NCBI GenBank assembly: GCA_034509925.1 | Contig: JAVTLF010000015.1 | Location: 116,469-180,468 of the forward strand | Length of the DNA: 64,000 nt | From: Hirudinaria manillensis | Lineage: Eukaryota; Annelida; Clitellata; Hirudinida; Hirudinidae | Direction of reading: 5' to 3' | Part shown: in pieces, positions 41,460 through 50,729 of the stretch | How positions within the stretch are numbered: position 1 is the stretch's first letter | How the letters are laid out: every line of letters begins with the position of its first letter | Notes under the pieces: model-generated | The model's database searches: none | Told to the model about the DNA's origin: nothing | What the model saw: the letters and a program-made list of their open reading frames with translations, nothing else | Program-made: the position numbers and the translations under genes

Positions 41460-41511
41460 TTGCATGCCGTGAGTAAGGATGTGAAGTTCCAAAGAAATGG
41501 TACCAAAAATG
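41460..41511 (+). repeat. Array copy 14 (partial, 52 bp)
   Basis: The sequence matches the first bases of the unit (TTGCATGCC ... CAAAAATGT) with two substitutions, then breaks off at 41511. The array therefore starts and ends at nearly the same point of the unit. Confidence 0.85.
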
Positions 41512-41640
41512 TTTCCGTGCCAAGCGTTACGTCGAGATGGTTTGGCAGGGTCATTGGCAAGCAGGAACTGAAAACTGCTAGCTGGAGATCTACTGAAAGG
41601 AGATGCGAGTTTTATGGGAGTTTTAGACTGAGCTGATGGA
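41512..41640 (+). repeat. Scrambled right edge of the array
   Basis: After 41511 the sequence jumps to a diverged match of the RT region of the unit. TTTCCGTGCCA, then GATGGTTTGGCAGG after a 13-base insertion, then GGAACTGAAAA corresponds to about 4580-4625 of copy 1. It then leaves the unit sequence. TTTTAGACTGAGCTGATGG at 41622-41640 has a similar partner (TTTAGACTGAACTGGTGG) at 42664-42681. This is a rearranged fragment like that at the left edge. Confidence 0.65.
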
Positions 41641-42734
41641 TAGGTTTAGTTTCTTTAGACCGATGAGTTTCCAATAAGTTTTTAAAATAATTGCACGTAA
41701 AAATTTATTTTATAAACTGGACCTTAGGTGGCAGTGTTTAATAAAAGATATTTGTTATTTTTTTGTAATATAGCGATATAATAGATTCATGTAATGTCAT
41801 CCAAATATTAGCTCATTTAGACCGGGGTCAAGAGAAAATCTAGAGAAACATAAAATTTATTTAATTTAAAAAGTAACAGATTAACTAAATACAAGTTCAA
41901 TGGTTTGATTTATTTGAAGACACACATTTGACAAATTTCAGTTCTTTTGGACATCGGGAAGTTTCACATCCCTCGCTCGGGTCTCCTGCAAGAAATCTCA
42001 GTCACCAAATTGAAGCAGAGTGAAGCCAGGATTATTTTTCCATATATTCTTTTCGTATAATCAAAAAATTGAAATAAGCACCCGCTTCCAAAACGAAAAC
42101 GCTAAATCTCTGAGGTCCCTGAGGACTAATATTATCACACCCGCGTTCATATACGTTCCTCATAAAGAATGGTCTATAAAGAAAACAGAAAAGAATAAAC
42201 CTGGTTCATCGGAAATGGGTCAAATCTCGTTACTATAACCACATCGCTATTATGACACTTTATTAGGACCGGACAAATTCAATATAAAATAAATTTACTA
42301 TGCCACCCCAGGAACTCCATAATGTACAAGGTAATTGTTTTCAAATTTCGTTTTCAGCAGCAATGCAAGCAAACTGACTTCCGTTGAAGAATGAGCCGAA
42401 AGGCTGCCTTGGAAGATTAGATAGAAATAGGACGTCAATGTTAAGAGACACCGTAAGGGCATCATGAAAATTTAGAAACTGCTGAAGTTCCATAAAGCTG
42501 TTTAAGACTAGAGGGCCCGAAGAATATATGGCTGAAGCAAGCAAGAGGACAGAAATGCACCATCCGGAGAAACTCATGCAGCAGAGAAGCGGAAAGTCCG
42601 CGCAAAAGAGAGATCACGAGATCCACCGATAGAAATTGCGCCGGCCAACGATTCATGAGATTCTCTTTAGACTGAACTGGTGGGTAACTTGAGAAAATAA
42701 AAACTGTTTATATTTTTAAAAATAAGGTCGTTTT

Positions 42735-42766
42735 AAACTTCGCTACTATGCCATTTTTGCTCGGTC
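42735..42766 (-). repeat. Inverted partner of the 492-523 motif
   Basis: Its reverse complement begins GACCGAGCAAAAATGG and continues with CATAGTAGCGA. It matches 492-523 at 28 of 32 positions, in opposite orientation across the whole array. Confidence 0.5.
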
Positions 42767-42990
42767 CCGTAAATCGGTTGCTAATTGGGCATGTGACTCA
42801 CGTTTTTTCTTTTTATCGTAAGAAAACGTTCTCGTAAAAGGAATAAGACTAATTCTAAATTCCACACAAAAAAACATTTTTCAAAGCATCATAATCCGTT
42901 GGTGCAGAGTCATTAAAGCCCGCGCTAGGATTCAAATGAAGTTGCAAGATTTTCGCTCTTCATCATAAACTTTATAAGATTCAAATATTA

Positions 42991-43030
42991 ATCAATTTAA
43001 ATCAATTTGGATGAATTTAAATCAATTAGG
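42991..43030 (+). repeat. Minisatellite, four 10-mers
   Basis: ATCAATTTAA, ATCAATTTGG, ATGAATTTAA and ATCAATTAGG follow each other directly, each one or two bases from the consensus. Confidence 0.7.
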
Positions 43031-43417
43031 AATTAGGAATCACAAATATCAACATATCACCTGTAGATAAATCTAGCCAATATTTAAAAGTTTTAAAACT
43101 TGCTAAATTGCTACTTCCAGAATGATCACTTTTATCAGCTTTTTCGGGTATTTTTTTAAAGCAAAATATTAAAAAAGTAACAAATGTTCTTTATATTTCA
43201 AAAATATTACATAGAAACAAATTTTTTTATCTAATATTGTTAACTCTAATAAAATGATCTGCTATAAGGAAACTGAATTGATTTAGGAAAAGACAAAAAA
43301 TTGGATATAATTGGAGTGCGGTGAGGTTTATAACTGTTAGTTGTATGAGACTGCAATCTTGGATCAAAAGAGGAGCACTGGGAATAAGGAAGCGACTCAT
43401 GACATCTACATCGTTCA

Positions 43418-44774
43418 CGTTTGCCAGATGAATTTATCTTCACATTTCTGGCTAGTCCTAGGAACACATAACACATCAGATTGATAAGATTCAACTTTTT
43501 GTTGAGTAGATTGATTTTTATTTTGACAAACAAATCTATGAGTTATTTTTTCTGAGTTGGGGGTGTTGATCATTAGCTGATTCTGTTGCAATTTGCTAGA
43601 ATTTTTTTCCTTCGACAAATTAAAGCACTTCAAATCATTCTTCCCAGAATTCATTTGAGGTTCGATTTGTTCCAACTGCTTTTTGTCCGAATCAAATGCA
43701 CTACACAAATCTTGGTATGTTTCTTTTCCGTTATTTAGAAATATGCAGTGCGTTGATTTTGATAAACATGGGATATCTCTTGAGAAACCGCTGGATTCCG
43801 TTGATATTTTAACCGACCTTTTACATATTTTACTGATCGCGGTTTGGACACTTTTATCACACTTATTTAACACTAATTTAGACGAAGAGAGTTTCAATTG
43901 GTGCGAATGTAATACAAGGCTATTGGTTTCATCCTCAGTCGGCTGAAGATTATGAGGCAAATTTAATACGTCATCTTCATATGGAAAGGTTGTTAATGGT
44001 ATGACTGGCGACTGACTTATAATAATTCCATCACCAAAATTATGTATCGGAAATGTCATGAAAGATTGATCACTAATTTCAACTCCAATTTCGCATTGCT
44101 CACTTTTTGTTTTGGGCAATGAAATGATTTTTTTCTGACGTGTTACATCCCTCCATAAGGTCTTCAGCCGCATCATTTTTAACTTGACCATGATCTGTCG
44201 AATCGATATTGATTTTAACCAATTTCAGATTCTTGAAATTCGAATCCTAGATCTGGAAAAGTTGTAGTCGTTTTATTTGCCGTAATTGCTCCATGAATCT
44301 CATCGAATACATATATTGTTTTAGCTTTTTCGCACTTTTTCTTTGATTGCCGTAGTGAAAATGTCTTCTGAAGTATTTTCTAGACCAGACAATAATTTTT
44401 GATTAGATTTCGTAGTTGGTGTTGAATCGAGAAAAACGTTAGCCTGGTGGAAATCGTATCGTTGACCGATGCAAACAAATGCATCATTTGAAGAAGAGTG
44501 ATAAAGACATTTATTATTTGATTTGGTTGTTGTTTCATTTGGTTCATTTAAAATTTCATCCTTCCTAAATAATATATTATTTAGTTTTTTGGAGATGAAG
44601 TTATCAGTTGATATTTGTAGACTCAAATCAGTAAATTCTGGAGTTAGCAAATTATGAAGTTTTTTCTCCAGAGAAGCATCGCGGTTTTTGTCATTGTGTT
44701 GCTCTGAATGAGGTCCTACCAATGTCTCTTTAAATGAGTCAAGAGGCTTTTTAAAACGAAACTTTCGACATCTT
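43418..44774 (-). CDS. Large coding-like exon of an unknown Ser/Asn/Lys-rich protein, with frameshifts
   Basis: Protein-like sequence runs for about 450 codons on the minus strand but changes frame several times. The first segment (44774 to about 44330) starts after a TTTTAAG acceptor with CRKFRFKKPLDSF. The second (about 44328-44222) contains KAKTIYVFDEIHGAITANK. The third (about 44219-44115) contains STDHGQVKNDAAEDLMEG. The fourth (about 44115-43418) is the longest and ends KCEDKFIWQT. Each change can be explained by one base at an A/T run (near 44328, 44221 and 44112). The product is rich in Ser, Asn, Lys, Gln and Thr, without membrane segments, and looks disordered. A further frame (43533-43246) might continue it. 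No family is recognised. It is either a pseudogene or a gene with consensus errors. Confidence 0.5.
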
Positions 44775-44857
44775 AAAACGCTTAAAAAACAATATATATA
44801 TGTATTAAATATGAAATCCATAAATACATACTTCAAACATTCATTCTGGAAATCCAA

Positions 44858-46699
44858 ATGGTATAAAAAGCAATAAATTTCTAAAAAATAACCTTAATTA
44901 GAAAAATAACGTTAATTATCCTTCATTATTAATAAACCATTATCCCGAATGGGAATACATGGGAATACAAGGGTGTAGATAATGCTAATGATATATCATT
45001 ATTCCTAATGATAGCTAAAGGCTGGAAAATGATAATGACAAAATTTTCGTTTATTTAGATGGAAGCAAAGATATCGTGTCCGGGGAAAAACGTTCTGAAT
45101 CAGATCAGTGACGTGATAGTAATAGTTTGATACATTTTACAAATGTAAGCATTTTACAACTTGTAAGCACAATACTCAGCCCGATTTGTAAGCACTTTTT
45201 CTTCGATGCTATTTTAAAAAATAGTCACGCCTTTTAAAGCAGTGAAGGCGAGAAGTATACTGACCATATATTACCCAACCTTGGAAAATAATATGTTTTC
45301 TAAAGAGATTGGATTTTTTGTCTCAAGAATTTTTGTCAAACGGAATTGCTTATAAGAAATTCTAATGAATTAGAAACTTCTGCTAAACTTGTCCCCTTTT
45401 AAATTATGAATTTGTCCACATCCTTCTTCCACAGAGATGTTCAGCCAGTTTTTTTTTGGCCACATTATCGCTATTTTAGTAAGATTCTCAAAACTGTTTG
45501 AAAACGTTGGAACTCCTTGGAAATATCATTATATGGAATAATTTACCTTTTTAACGCTGCAATCTGACATCTGATGCTAAAGATGTCATGATAATTCAAG
45601 AGAAGGATAAAAGATGAAGACAGAAAGGAGGAATTGCATATTGCATTGCATGAAAATTCAGAAGATATTCCTTTATTAATTTTATTATTGTTATTCCTGA
45701 TACAGTGCCTGTTATAAGGTTCTTCAAGTTATTCTTCACTACAATTACAATAAGTTTTGAGGTCAAATTTGAGAATGAATAAAAACTCCATGGAAAAATC
45801 CAAAGATTAAGGATGTTTGACTCTTCCTGTGCAGGAAATATTTTATTAAAATTATAATTATAATTATAAATGTTATAATTTATAACCATTACGAGTGGTT
45901 ACAACATTAAAGTTCTATATATAAAGTGCATTGTCATTAATTATTTGATTTTAAAAAAAAGATATTTAGGCTTCTTATAAATCTATTCCGGTAAACGTCG
46001 CGATGAAGGAGAAAGGACAAATTAAGGTAATTTTATTAAATGAGCTAAATTTAAATTCCAATGATGTAGTCCAATGATTTTTAAAGATAATTTTTAAAGG
46101 AACCGGCCATCTATGGATAGCTTTGTGTTAGGAAAACCTTGAAAGTTAGGTCAGCATCAGAATTATTGTTCGTGAAATGTAAGCTAGCCTCCAATATGTA
46201 GATAGCTTCAGAGAAGCGGATTTTAAAAGTTTAGAAAAGTTTTCATGACAGATCACAAAAAAAATTCGATTGAATTGGCTGGAGGGAATGATGAGTTTGT
46301 AGTGAATTGGATCTCGAAATTGTTATAGTGCTTCTGATGATTATACCTTCCGCGCAATCATCCGTCCCATCCCAAATAACACATAGGGTTTCTCTTTTAG
46401 CATTGTTAGCTGGCAGCTATTCGAACGATTCTTTCAAAATGCAAATAGCTTTTATTGGCAATTGTGGGACAATAATCTTTTAATTTTTAATAATCTAATT
46501 ATTTAGAATTGTGGTTGGCTGGAAAGTAGGATTAATCTCCAAAGAAGCTTCTACTGCAATCCCTTCGAACGCCTAGGTTAATATTTCCACATTCATAGTG
46601 ACATACGTTCCTCAGCATTCTTCGAAAGATTATCATTCGCTACATATAACCTACATACATTAACGAAGCGTCTACAACCAACCTTGAACCTACATCCGG
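44858..46699. other. AT-rich stretch, no supported gene
   Basis: A 97-codon minus frame (45596-45889) is dominated by Ile/Asn/Tyr from AT-rich DNA and is not called. A possible short first exon, ATGAAGGAGAAAGG to AAG|GTAATT (about 46003-46027, plus), has a plausible donor but no partner was found. TGTAAGCA recurs three times at 45145-45200. An AT palindrome-like run lies at 45845-45890. Confidence 0.35.
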
Positions 46700-47230
46700 G
46701 TAAATTCTATTGTGGTTGAAATTGCTTCAGGAATTATACAAACATGATTGGTTTTGTACGCTTTGAACTGGCAGCCATCATTGCTTCAGCCACTATCTGC
46801 AATACCTTGTCGCCATATGTACCGACCTTGCGCTAAAGCAGCTTGACAGCATTTGCCTAAGCGTCTGGACATATCCATATAGTGTTTGCATGCTCTGTCC
46901 CTCCACCAGTCCCGCAGGAGATAACCTAATGAGAGGGTAATTGGTCACACAAATATCTTATAACAAAAGTATAATATCCAATGATATTCCATGAGATGGT
47001 CCCACGCTGTCCATTGTCTTTATTGGATCTAATGTACTGCTTATGCGATCTGGTGTTTTCAATTTCTCTTCTCCTCTCTTGGAGATCCGATCTTTGGACG
47101 GCGTTTGCTTGCGACCAACTGGCGAAGTGGTTGGTTCCATCCGATTCCATGTCGATTTTGACTTCTTAGACTTTTTGTTTTTCTCCTGGGCAATGAATTT
47201 CCTTCCGGACCTGAATGAAAGCTAATTCAT
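46700..47230 (-). other. Coding-like, GC-richer relic of unknown type
   Basis: The base composition and codon-like reading differ from the surrounding AT-rich DNA. The minus strand reads MESDGTNHFASWSQANAVQ and, further on, fragments such as ALAQGRYIWRQ and YGDKVLQIVAEAMMAASS. These faintly recall the zinc-knuckle to endonuclease region of RLE-type retroelements (G-R-Y-x-W-R-H-D). Stops and frame changes interrupt it. It is probably mobile DNA. Family assignment is not secure. Confidence 0.3.
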
Positions 47231-47786
47231 ATGACAGCATCTATTCTATCGTCAACTTCTCTAACTGCTCATGGATCACCCGAAACATGGATCTCATACG
47301 GTGCTTGAAATTAGCACAGCAATCAGATCTGCAATGCCAACAAACAGAGCTGATATATATGGAATGTCAAAAACCCGGCCGAAGTTGACGAGAGATCTCA
47401 CAACACCAGTACGATCCAATCACATTCGCATACCCTGAAGGACATCGAAAAAGCACCGTAAGTACTCCGAGTTGATTCACAAAAGTTCCAATACAACCAC
47501 CATTCGAAAGGCCATACAAAGTTCTTGAGCGACATCAACAGTCTTACGTGATGAAAAAAATGTCATCTTGTCCACTTCTTTCACCTTTACGAACCATAAT
47601 CAAAAAATTATTAATCTGAAAAAACGCACAACAAAAAAACCACACAAGTCAAAGTTATTGTAAATAAAAATCTAAAATGAAATATGAAATCATGAGATAT
47701 GATTTTTCATATCTCATAACTGATAACTTATTGTTCTGGCATATTTCAATTGGACAGTTCATCATTTCAGAATTTTGAATACTTAC
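47231..47786. other. Spacer without a supported gene
   Basis: No frame above 60 codons with a recognisable motif. 47650-47730 contains a repeated CATATCTCAT/TCATGAGATATGA inverted arrangement. It probably lies between the relic at 46.7-47.2 kb and the TSP1 gene. Confidence 0.35.
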
Positions 47787-47828
47787 CAAAACGGAATAAG
47801 TACGGAAAGAAAAAGAAGCCACAAGGCA
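47787..47828 (-). other. Candidate small exon downstream of the TSP1 exons
   Basis: On the minus strand a 42-base segment lies between a TTTGTTAG acceptor and a good donor (TTTTG|GTAAGT). Its length is a multiple of three and both borders would be phase 1, like the TSP1 exons. In phase 1 it reads a short aromatic peptide (PCGFFFFPYLF). Another frame gives a hydrophobic ALWLLFLSVLIPF. Only the strong donor and phase agreement support it. Confidence 0.25.
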
Positions 47829-47975
47829 CTAACAAATACTGTATCTAAATCTTTTTCGCGAATTATCTGATATTAATAATGAACATAAATTAAATATTAT
47901 ATTTATATTTGAACCGCAATTACCTTATCAAACCAAATAAATTCAAGAAAAAATTTTCAAACTAATAAAGGTAAC

Positions 47976-48113
47976 CGTATATGCAAGGCTGTTCGTTGCA
48001 AGTCAAAGTTTCATAGTCATTTTTGCAACTGGCATCGCTAATGCATAATCTATAACGAGTTTTTCTTCCACCACCGCATGAAAAACTACATTGTGTCCAG
48101 TAAGACCATGCTG
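47976..48113 (-). CDS. TSP1 exon 5
   Basis: It reads AAWSYWTQCSFSCGGGRKTR, then CISDASC and ends CNEQPCIY. The donor TACG|GTTACC is phase 1. The acceptor is TTCAG (start 48113, 46 codons) or TTCAGCAG (start 48110, 45 codons). Confidence 0.75.
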
Positions 48114-50241
48114 CTGAATGCAATACAAATGTATTTAAATATTATTTTTATTTGCATTTTTCAAAAATTGTCGAACTGCTTATCAATATTGTTGAGGCAG
48201 TATCGCAAGGAGGCATGAAAACACAATTGAGTTTCCAACGTGATCTTGCAGTCGTTTACATTCAAGCAATTACGAAAACGATTCATAAATCCACAGCCAC
48301 ATGTGACACTGCATTCTGACCAATCTTAAAAATGAACAAATTTCAAAAGACTATCAAAATTATCAAATAAAGTAATTATCAAAAGAGAATTCCACAAAAT
48401 TATTTTCTAAAAGTGCCACAATTATTAAGCATTAAAGCTCCAAATATCAATCATTTCCAATTCATGATTCTAATTCAATATTGTTTAAAATTCTTGTATA
48501 TTTTTTATCGCCTAACAATAATAATAACTGTTTAGTTTAGTTCAAATTTGGGCAAGTGAACGATTCAGATAAAAATGTTAGACTCGTAGAGTCATTTGTT
48601 CAAACAAATATATATGGTATATGCAAGGCTTCACAGATGCAACAGGTTCTCAAATCTTTGCAACTTGTGAATGAATCTTGAATTCCAAAGGTATTTCCAT
48701 TAGTTCTTCGTCATACTTTTTGTGATTAGTTGGACAAATGATCTTATATCAGTCAGTACAATATAGTATTTCTATATCTTCACTAAAAGAAGTATCATGA
48801 AGATGATACACCGACCGTATTTATGAAGAGAGTCTGCTAGTCCTAATGATATTTTTTATATATTTATATTTTCTACATTTCTACACAAATTGTTTAATAA
48901 TTTCTTTTGTAATATTTCCGATATAAATTTTAACAGAATTTAATTTGATTACTAAATTTAAATTTTTTTATACTAAATTAATATATTGCTAAAAAATTCA
49001 ATTATATTTTTTAATTAATAAATTTATAAAACATATGAAGAAATATTGATATATTGTTATACCAAGATTAAACTATACCTGACTTCTCAAAGGTGACGCA
49101 AGGAAGCGTTTTACAAGGCCTGGATTCTATTACATTCGTACAATTTGATTGAATACAAATACTTTTCCGACTTGAAATCCCGCTGCCGCATGTAACACTG
49201 CATAACGACCATTCCGTCCATTGATGATCTTTGTGAAAATCGAGATCTGCTTTATTAAACACGAATAAAATGTAAAGATTATTACCATAGATTACTTCAA
49301 AACCTTAATCTATATTTATAATGTTATAAATAGGAGGGTTGAAGTTTATTTGTGATATATCGTATATTCTAAAAAGACTGAGACCCTAACATTCCTTGTT
49401 CCCTTCCCTTCTTTTACTTTCCAGTGTTATTTCTATGAACTACTTGCGTACTACTGGTGTCCTTACGCGGTATAATGTATTTTTAAGTTTAATAATCAAG
49501 AGCTCCACGTCACCAAAATTCAGTAATACGATAATAAGGGAACCGTTTTTAAAGTCAGACCGCAATCATAAATCATAAAATTCAGAAATTGATAATTAAA
49601 CAGCAAAAATCGCAGCTGAATAGCGCCATGTTCTGAAACAATGTTATCACGGGAAAAATCTCTTAATTCGGAATGCATTGTAATCTACATAATTTTTCAA
49701 TTATGAGGATTGGCGGATGCTTGCCTTATTGAAGATTCAACATTTAATCCCTATATGATAAAAGACATATGGCGTGAACACTTACTGCTGTCATATAACA
49801 TTAACTCACTTATGTAAACAAATATTATCATTATATTCAATAACTAAATAGAAAATTACTCTTTAAAAGAAACATTTTTATACCGTTTCCACATTTCTTG
49901 ATAACGCAAGTTTCGACTTTTTGTTCTTCATTACAATCTATTTCATCACCGCAAATTCTGAACCTAATTTTAATTCCTTCACCACAACTTTGGCTGCATT
50001 TTGACCATTTTACTCCATATGGAAACTGATCGTAGGTAGTCGTTGTTTAAAAAAACAAATTTCTATAATAAAAAAAATCAAAGACCTTTTGGAAATTTGT
50101 TGCAAGGCATTTGATAACAGAATTGCTTTTGTTCAACAGTGCTACAGATTGATGAGTTGGAACATAGCAGAAATCTCGACTTAGTGCCTTTACCACAGGA
50201 AGTACTGCAAGCACTCCACGACATCCAATTGGTGTCATTTT
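47976..50241 (-). CDS. Thrombospondin type-1 repeat gene, five exons seen (partial)
   Basis: Five minus-strand exons each encode one TSP1 domain with the W-S-x-C-S-x-(T/S)-C-G core. In 5' to 3' order they are 50241-50086, about 50025-49884, 49246-49079, 48324-48177 and about 48113-47976. All ends and most starts are phase 1, so domains could be duplicated or shuffled without breaking the frame. TSP1 domains are extracellular, disulfide-bonded adhesion modules, stabilised by stacked Trp/Arg and often carrying C-mannose and O-fucose, so a secreted or membrane protein is expected. The start codon, signal peptide and C-terminus are not in view or not recognised. One exon has an extra base (see its entry) and a decayed sixth exon lies between exons 3 and 4. 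Which TSP1 gene this is cannot be told from the domains alone. Confidence 0.75.
48177..48324 (-). CDS. TSP1 exon 4, with one extra base
   Basis: It reads DWSECSVTCGCGFMNRFRNC, then LETQLCF. The expected ending MPPCDT is in the next frame. The exon is 148 bases, one more than a multiple of three. Removing one base of the T run (AAAA on the plus strand, 48218-48221) would restore a phase 1-1 exon of 49 codons. This is either a real frameshift that breaks the gene or a homopolymer consensus error. Confidence 0.65.
48614..48705 (-). pseudogene. Decayed TSP1 exon (3' half)
   Basis: The sequence ending GAAGCCTTGCATATAC matches the end of exon 5 (CAGCCTTGCATATAC), and AGTTGCAAA recurs at the matching place. 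The reading changes frame, the 5' part no longer shows the W-S-x-C core, and there is no GT donor after the match. It is probably a dead tandem duplicate of exon 5. Confidence 0.5.
49079..49246 (-). CDS. TSP1 exon 3
   Basis: 168 bases (56 codons) from AAAGCAG to donor TCAG|GTATAG, phase 1-1. It reads HQWTEWSLCSVTCGSGISSR, followed by Cys residues and CKTLPC, the complete TSP1 cysteine pattern. It is the best preserved of the series. Confidence 0.8.
49884..50025 (-). CDS. TSP1 exon 2
   Basis: It reads VKWSKCSQSCGEGIKIRFR, then CGDEIDC and ends CVIKKCGN. The donor AACG|GTATAAA is phase 1. Two acceptors are possible: GATCAG (start 50025, phase 0) or TGGAG (start about 50010, phase 1, matching the other exons). 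Confidence 0.7.
50086..50241 (-). CDS. TSP1 exon 1 of the visible series
   Basis: 156 bases (52 codons), acceptor ATAAG, donor AAAAG|GTCTTTG, phase 1 at both ends. It reads WMSWSACSTSCGKGTKSRF with later Cys residues as in TSP1, ending FCYQMPCN. It is intact. Confidence 0.75.
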
Positions 50242-50244
50242 CTT

Positions 50245-50729
50245 ATCATATTATTGAAAATTAAGTTGTAGTTTGATTATCAATGTATTATTATTAAATA
50301 ATTAAATTTTTCTGATTTTAATTTTGAATTCAAATCTTTATTTATCTTTCCATGAATTTGACCATTGACTGGTTATCACAACGGAATCCGAAATCACCCT
50401 TTAGGGCACTGCTGACGGAATTTTCGGAGAAAACGGCAATTTTAAAAAAATTACTAATATTTATTGTTCTGCAGGGATATCATAACTCCCTTCGGTAAAG
50501 TTTTTAACCGAACCTTGACGGGTCAGGTTTATTGAAGTAAAAGTTACTGGTCTTAAGATGGTCGGAATTTATAAGTTTCCTAAAAGTCTAAGTCTTGAAG
50601 ACTGCTAGCTCATACTTTTCATTTTCTATATAACACTTTCAATATACCTTACCTAGAGCGATATATAGTAATCCCCGCTCCGACGCCTACCCGACAAGGT
50701 AACGACTAATTGCTCTCAAGGGACAATCT
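50245..50729. other. Spacer upstream of the TSP1 exons
   Basis: No further TSP1 core and no other recognisable protein was seen on either strand. The 5' end of the TSP1 gene was not found here. Either its first exons lie far away or the gene is broken at this side by the retroelement relics. Confidence 0.35.

Larger units (their letters stand above)
2635..41511 (+). repeat. Macrosatellite: 13 head-to-tail copies of a dead R2-type non-LTR retrotransposon
   Basis: A unit of about 2,988 bp repeats 13.0 times in the same orientation. The same anchor (TTGTATGCC) begins units at 2635, 5623, 8613, 11601, 14590, 17578, 20562, 23551, 26537, 29524, 32511, 35499, 38471 and, as a partial copy, 41460. 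Copies differ by only a few substitutions and one-base indels each (judged by eye, about 99% identity or more). Every copy encodes broken pieces of a retroelement in the order zinc finger, RT, CCHC-like region and restriction-like endonuclease (RLE), the layout of the R2 superclade. All copies share stops, frameshifts and active-site losses, so amplification came after inactivation. The mechanism was probably unequal exchange or rolling-circle amplification. No promoter, poly(A) tail or rDNA target was found. Confidence 0.95.
41641..43226. other. Right flank of the array, no recognised gene
   Basis: Frames of 64-78 codons (42020-42238 plus; 42341-42577 and 42462-42656 minus) show no known motif. 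The stretch 42341-42680 is GC-richer and may be decayed mobile DNA. Short copies of the dispersed motif lie on the minus strand at 42244-42258, 42297-42316 and 42735-42766. A four-fold 10-mer minisatellite lies at 42991-43030. Confidence 0.4.

Noticed and set aside
2635-41511. CRISPR array or prokaryotic multi-gene locus
   Set aside because: Units are about 3 kb, adjoining, without spacers, and encode a broken metazoan-type retroelement. The flanking genes have introns.
2635-41511. Ribosomal DNA array carrying R2 insertions
   Set aside because: No 18S, 5.8S or 28S sequence was recognised between units or in the flanks. The units abut directly.
45596-45889. 97-codon minus-strand frame as a gene
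   Set aside because: Its composition (Asn, Ile, Tyr, Leu) follows from AT-rich DNA. No motif, splice or homology signal.
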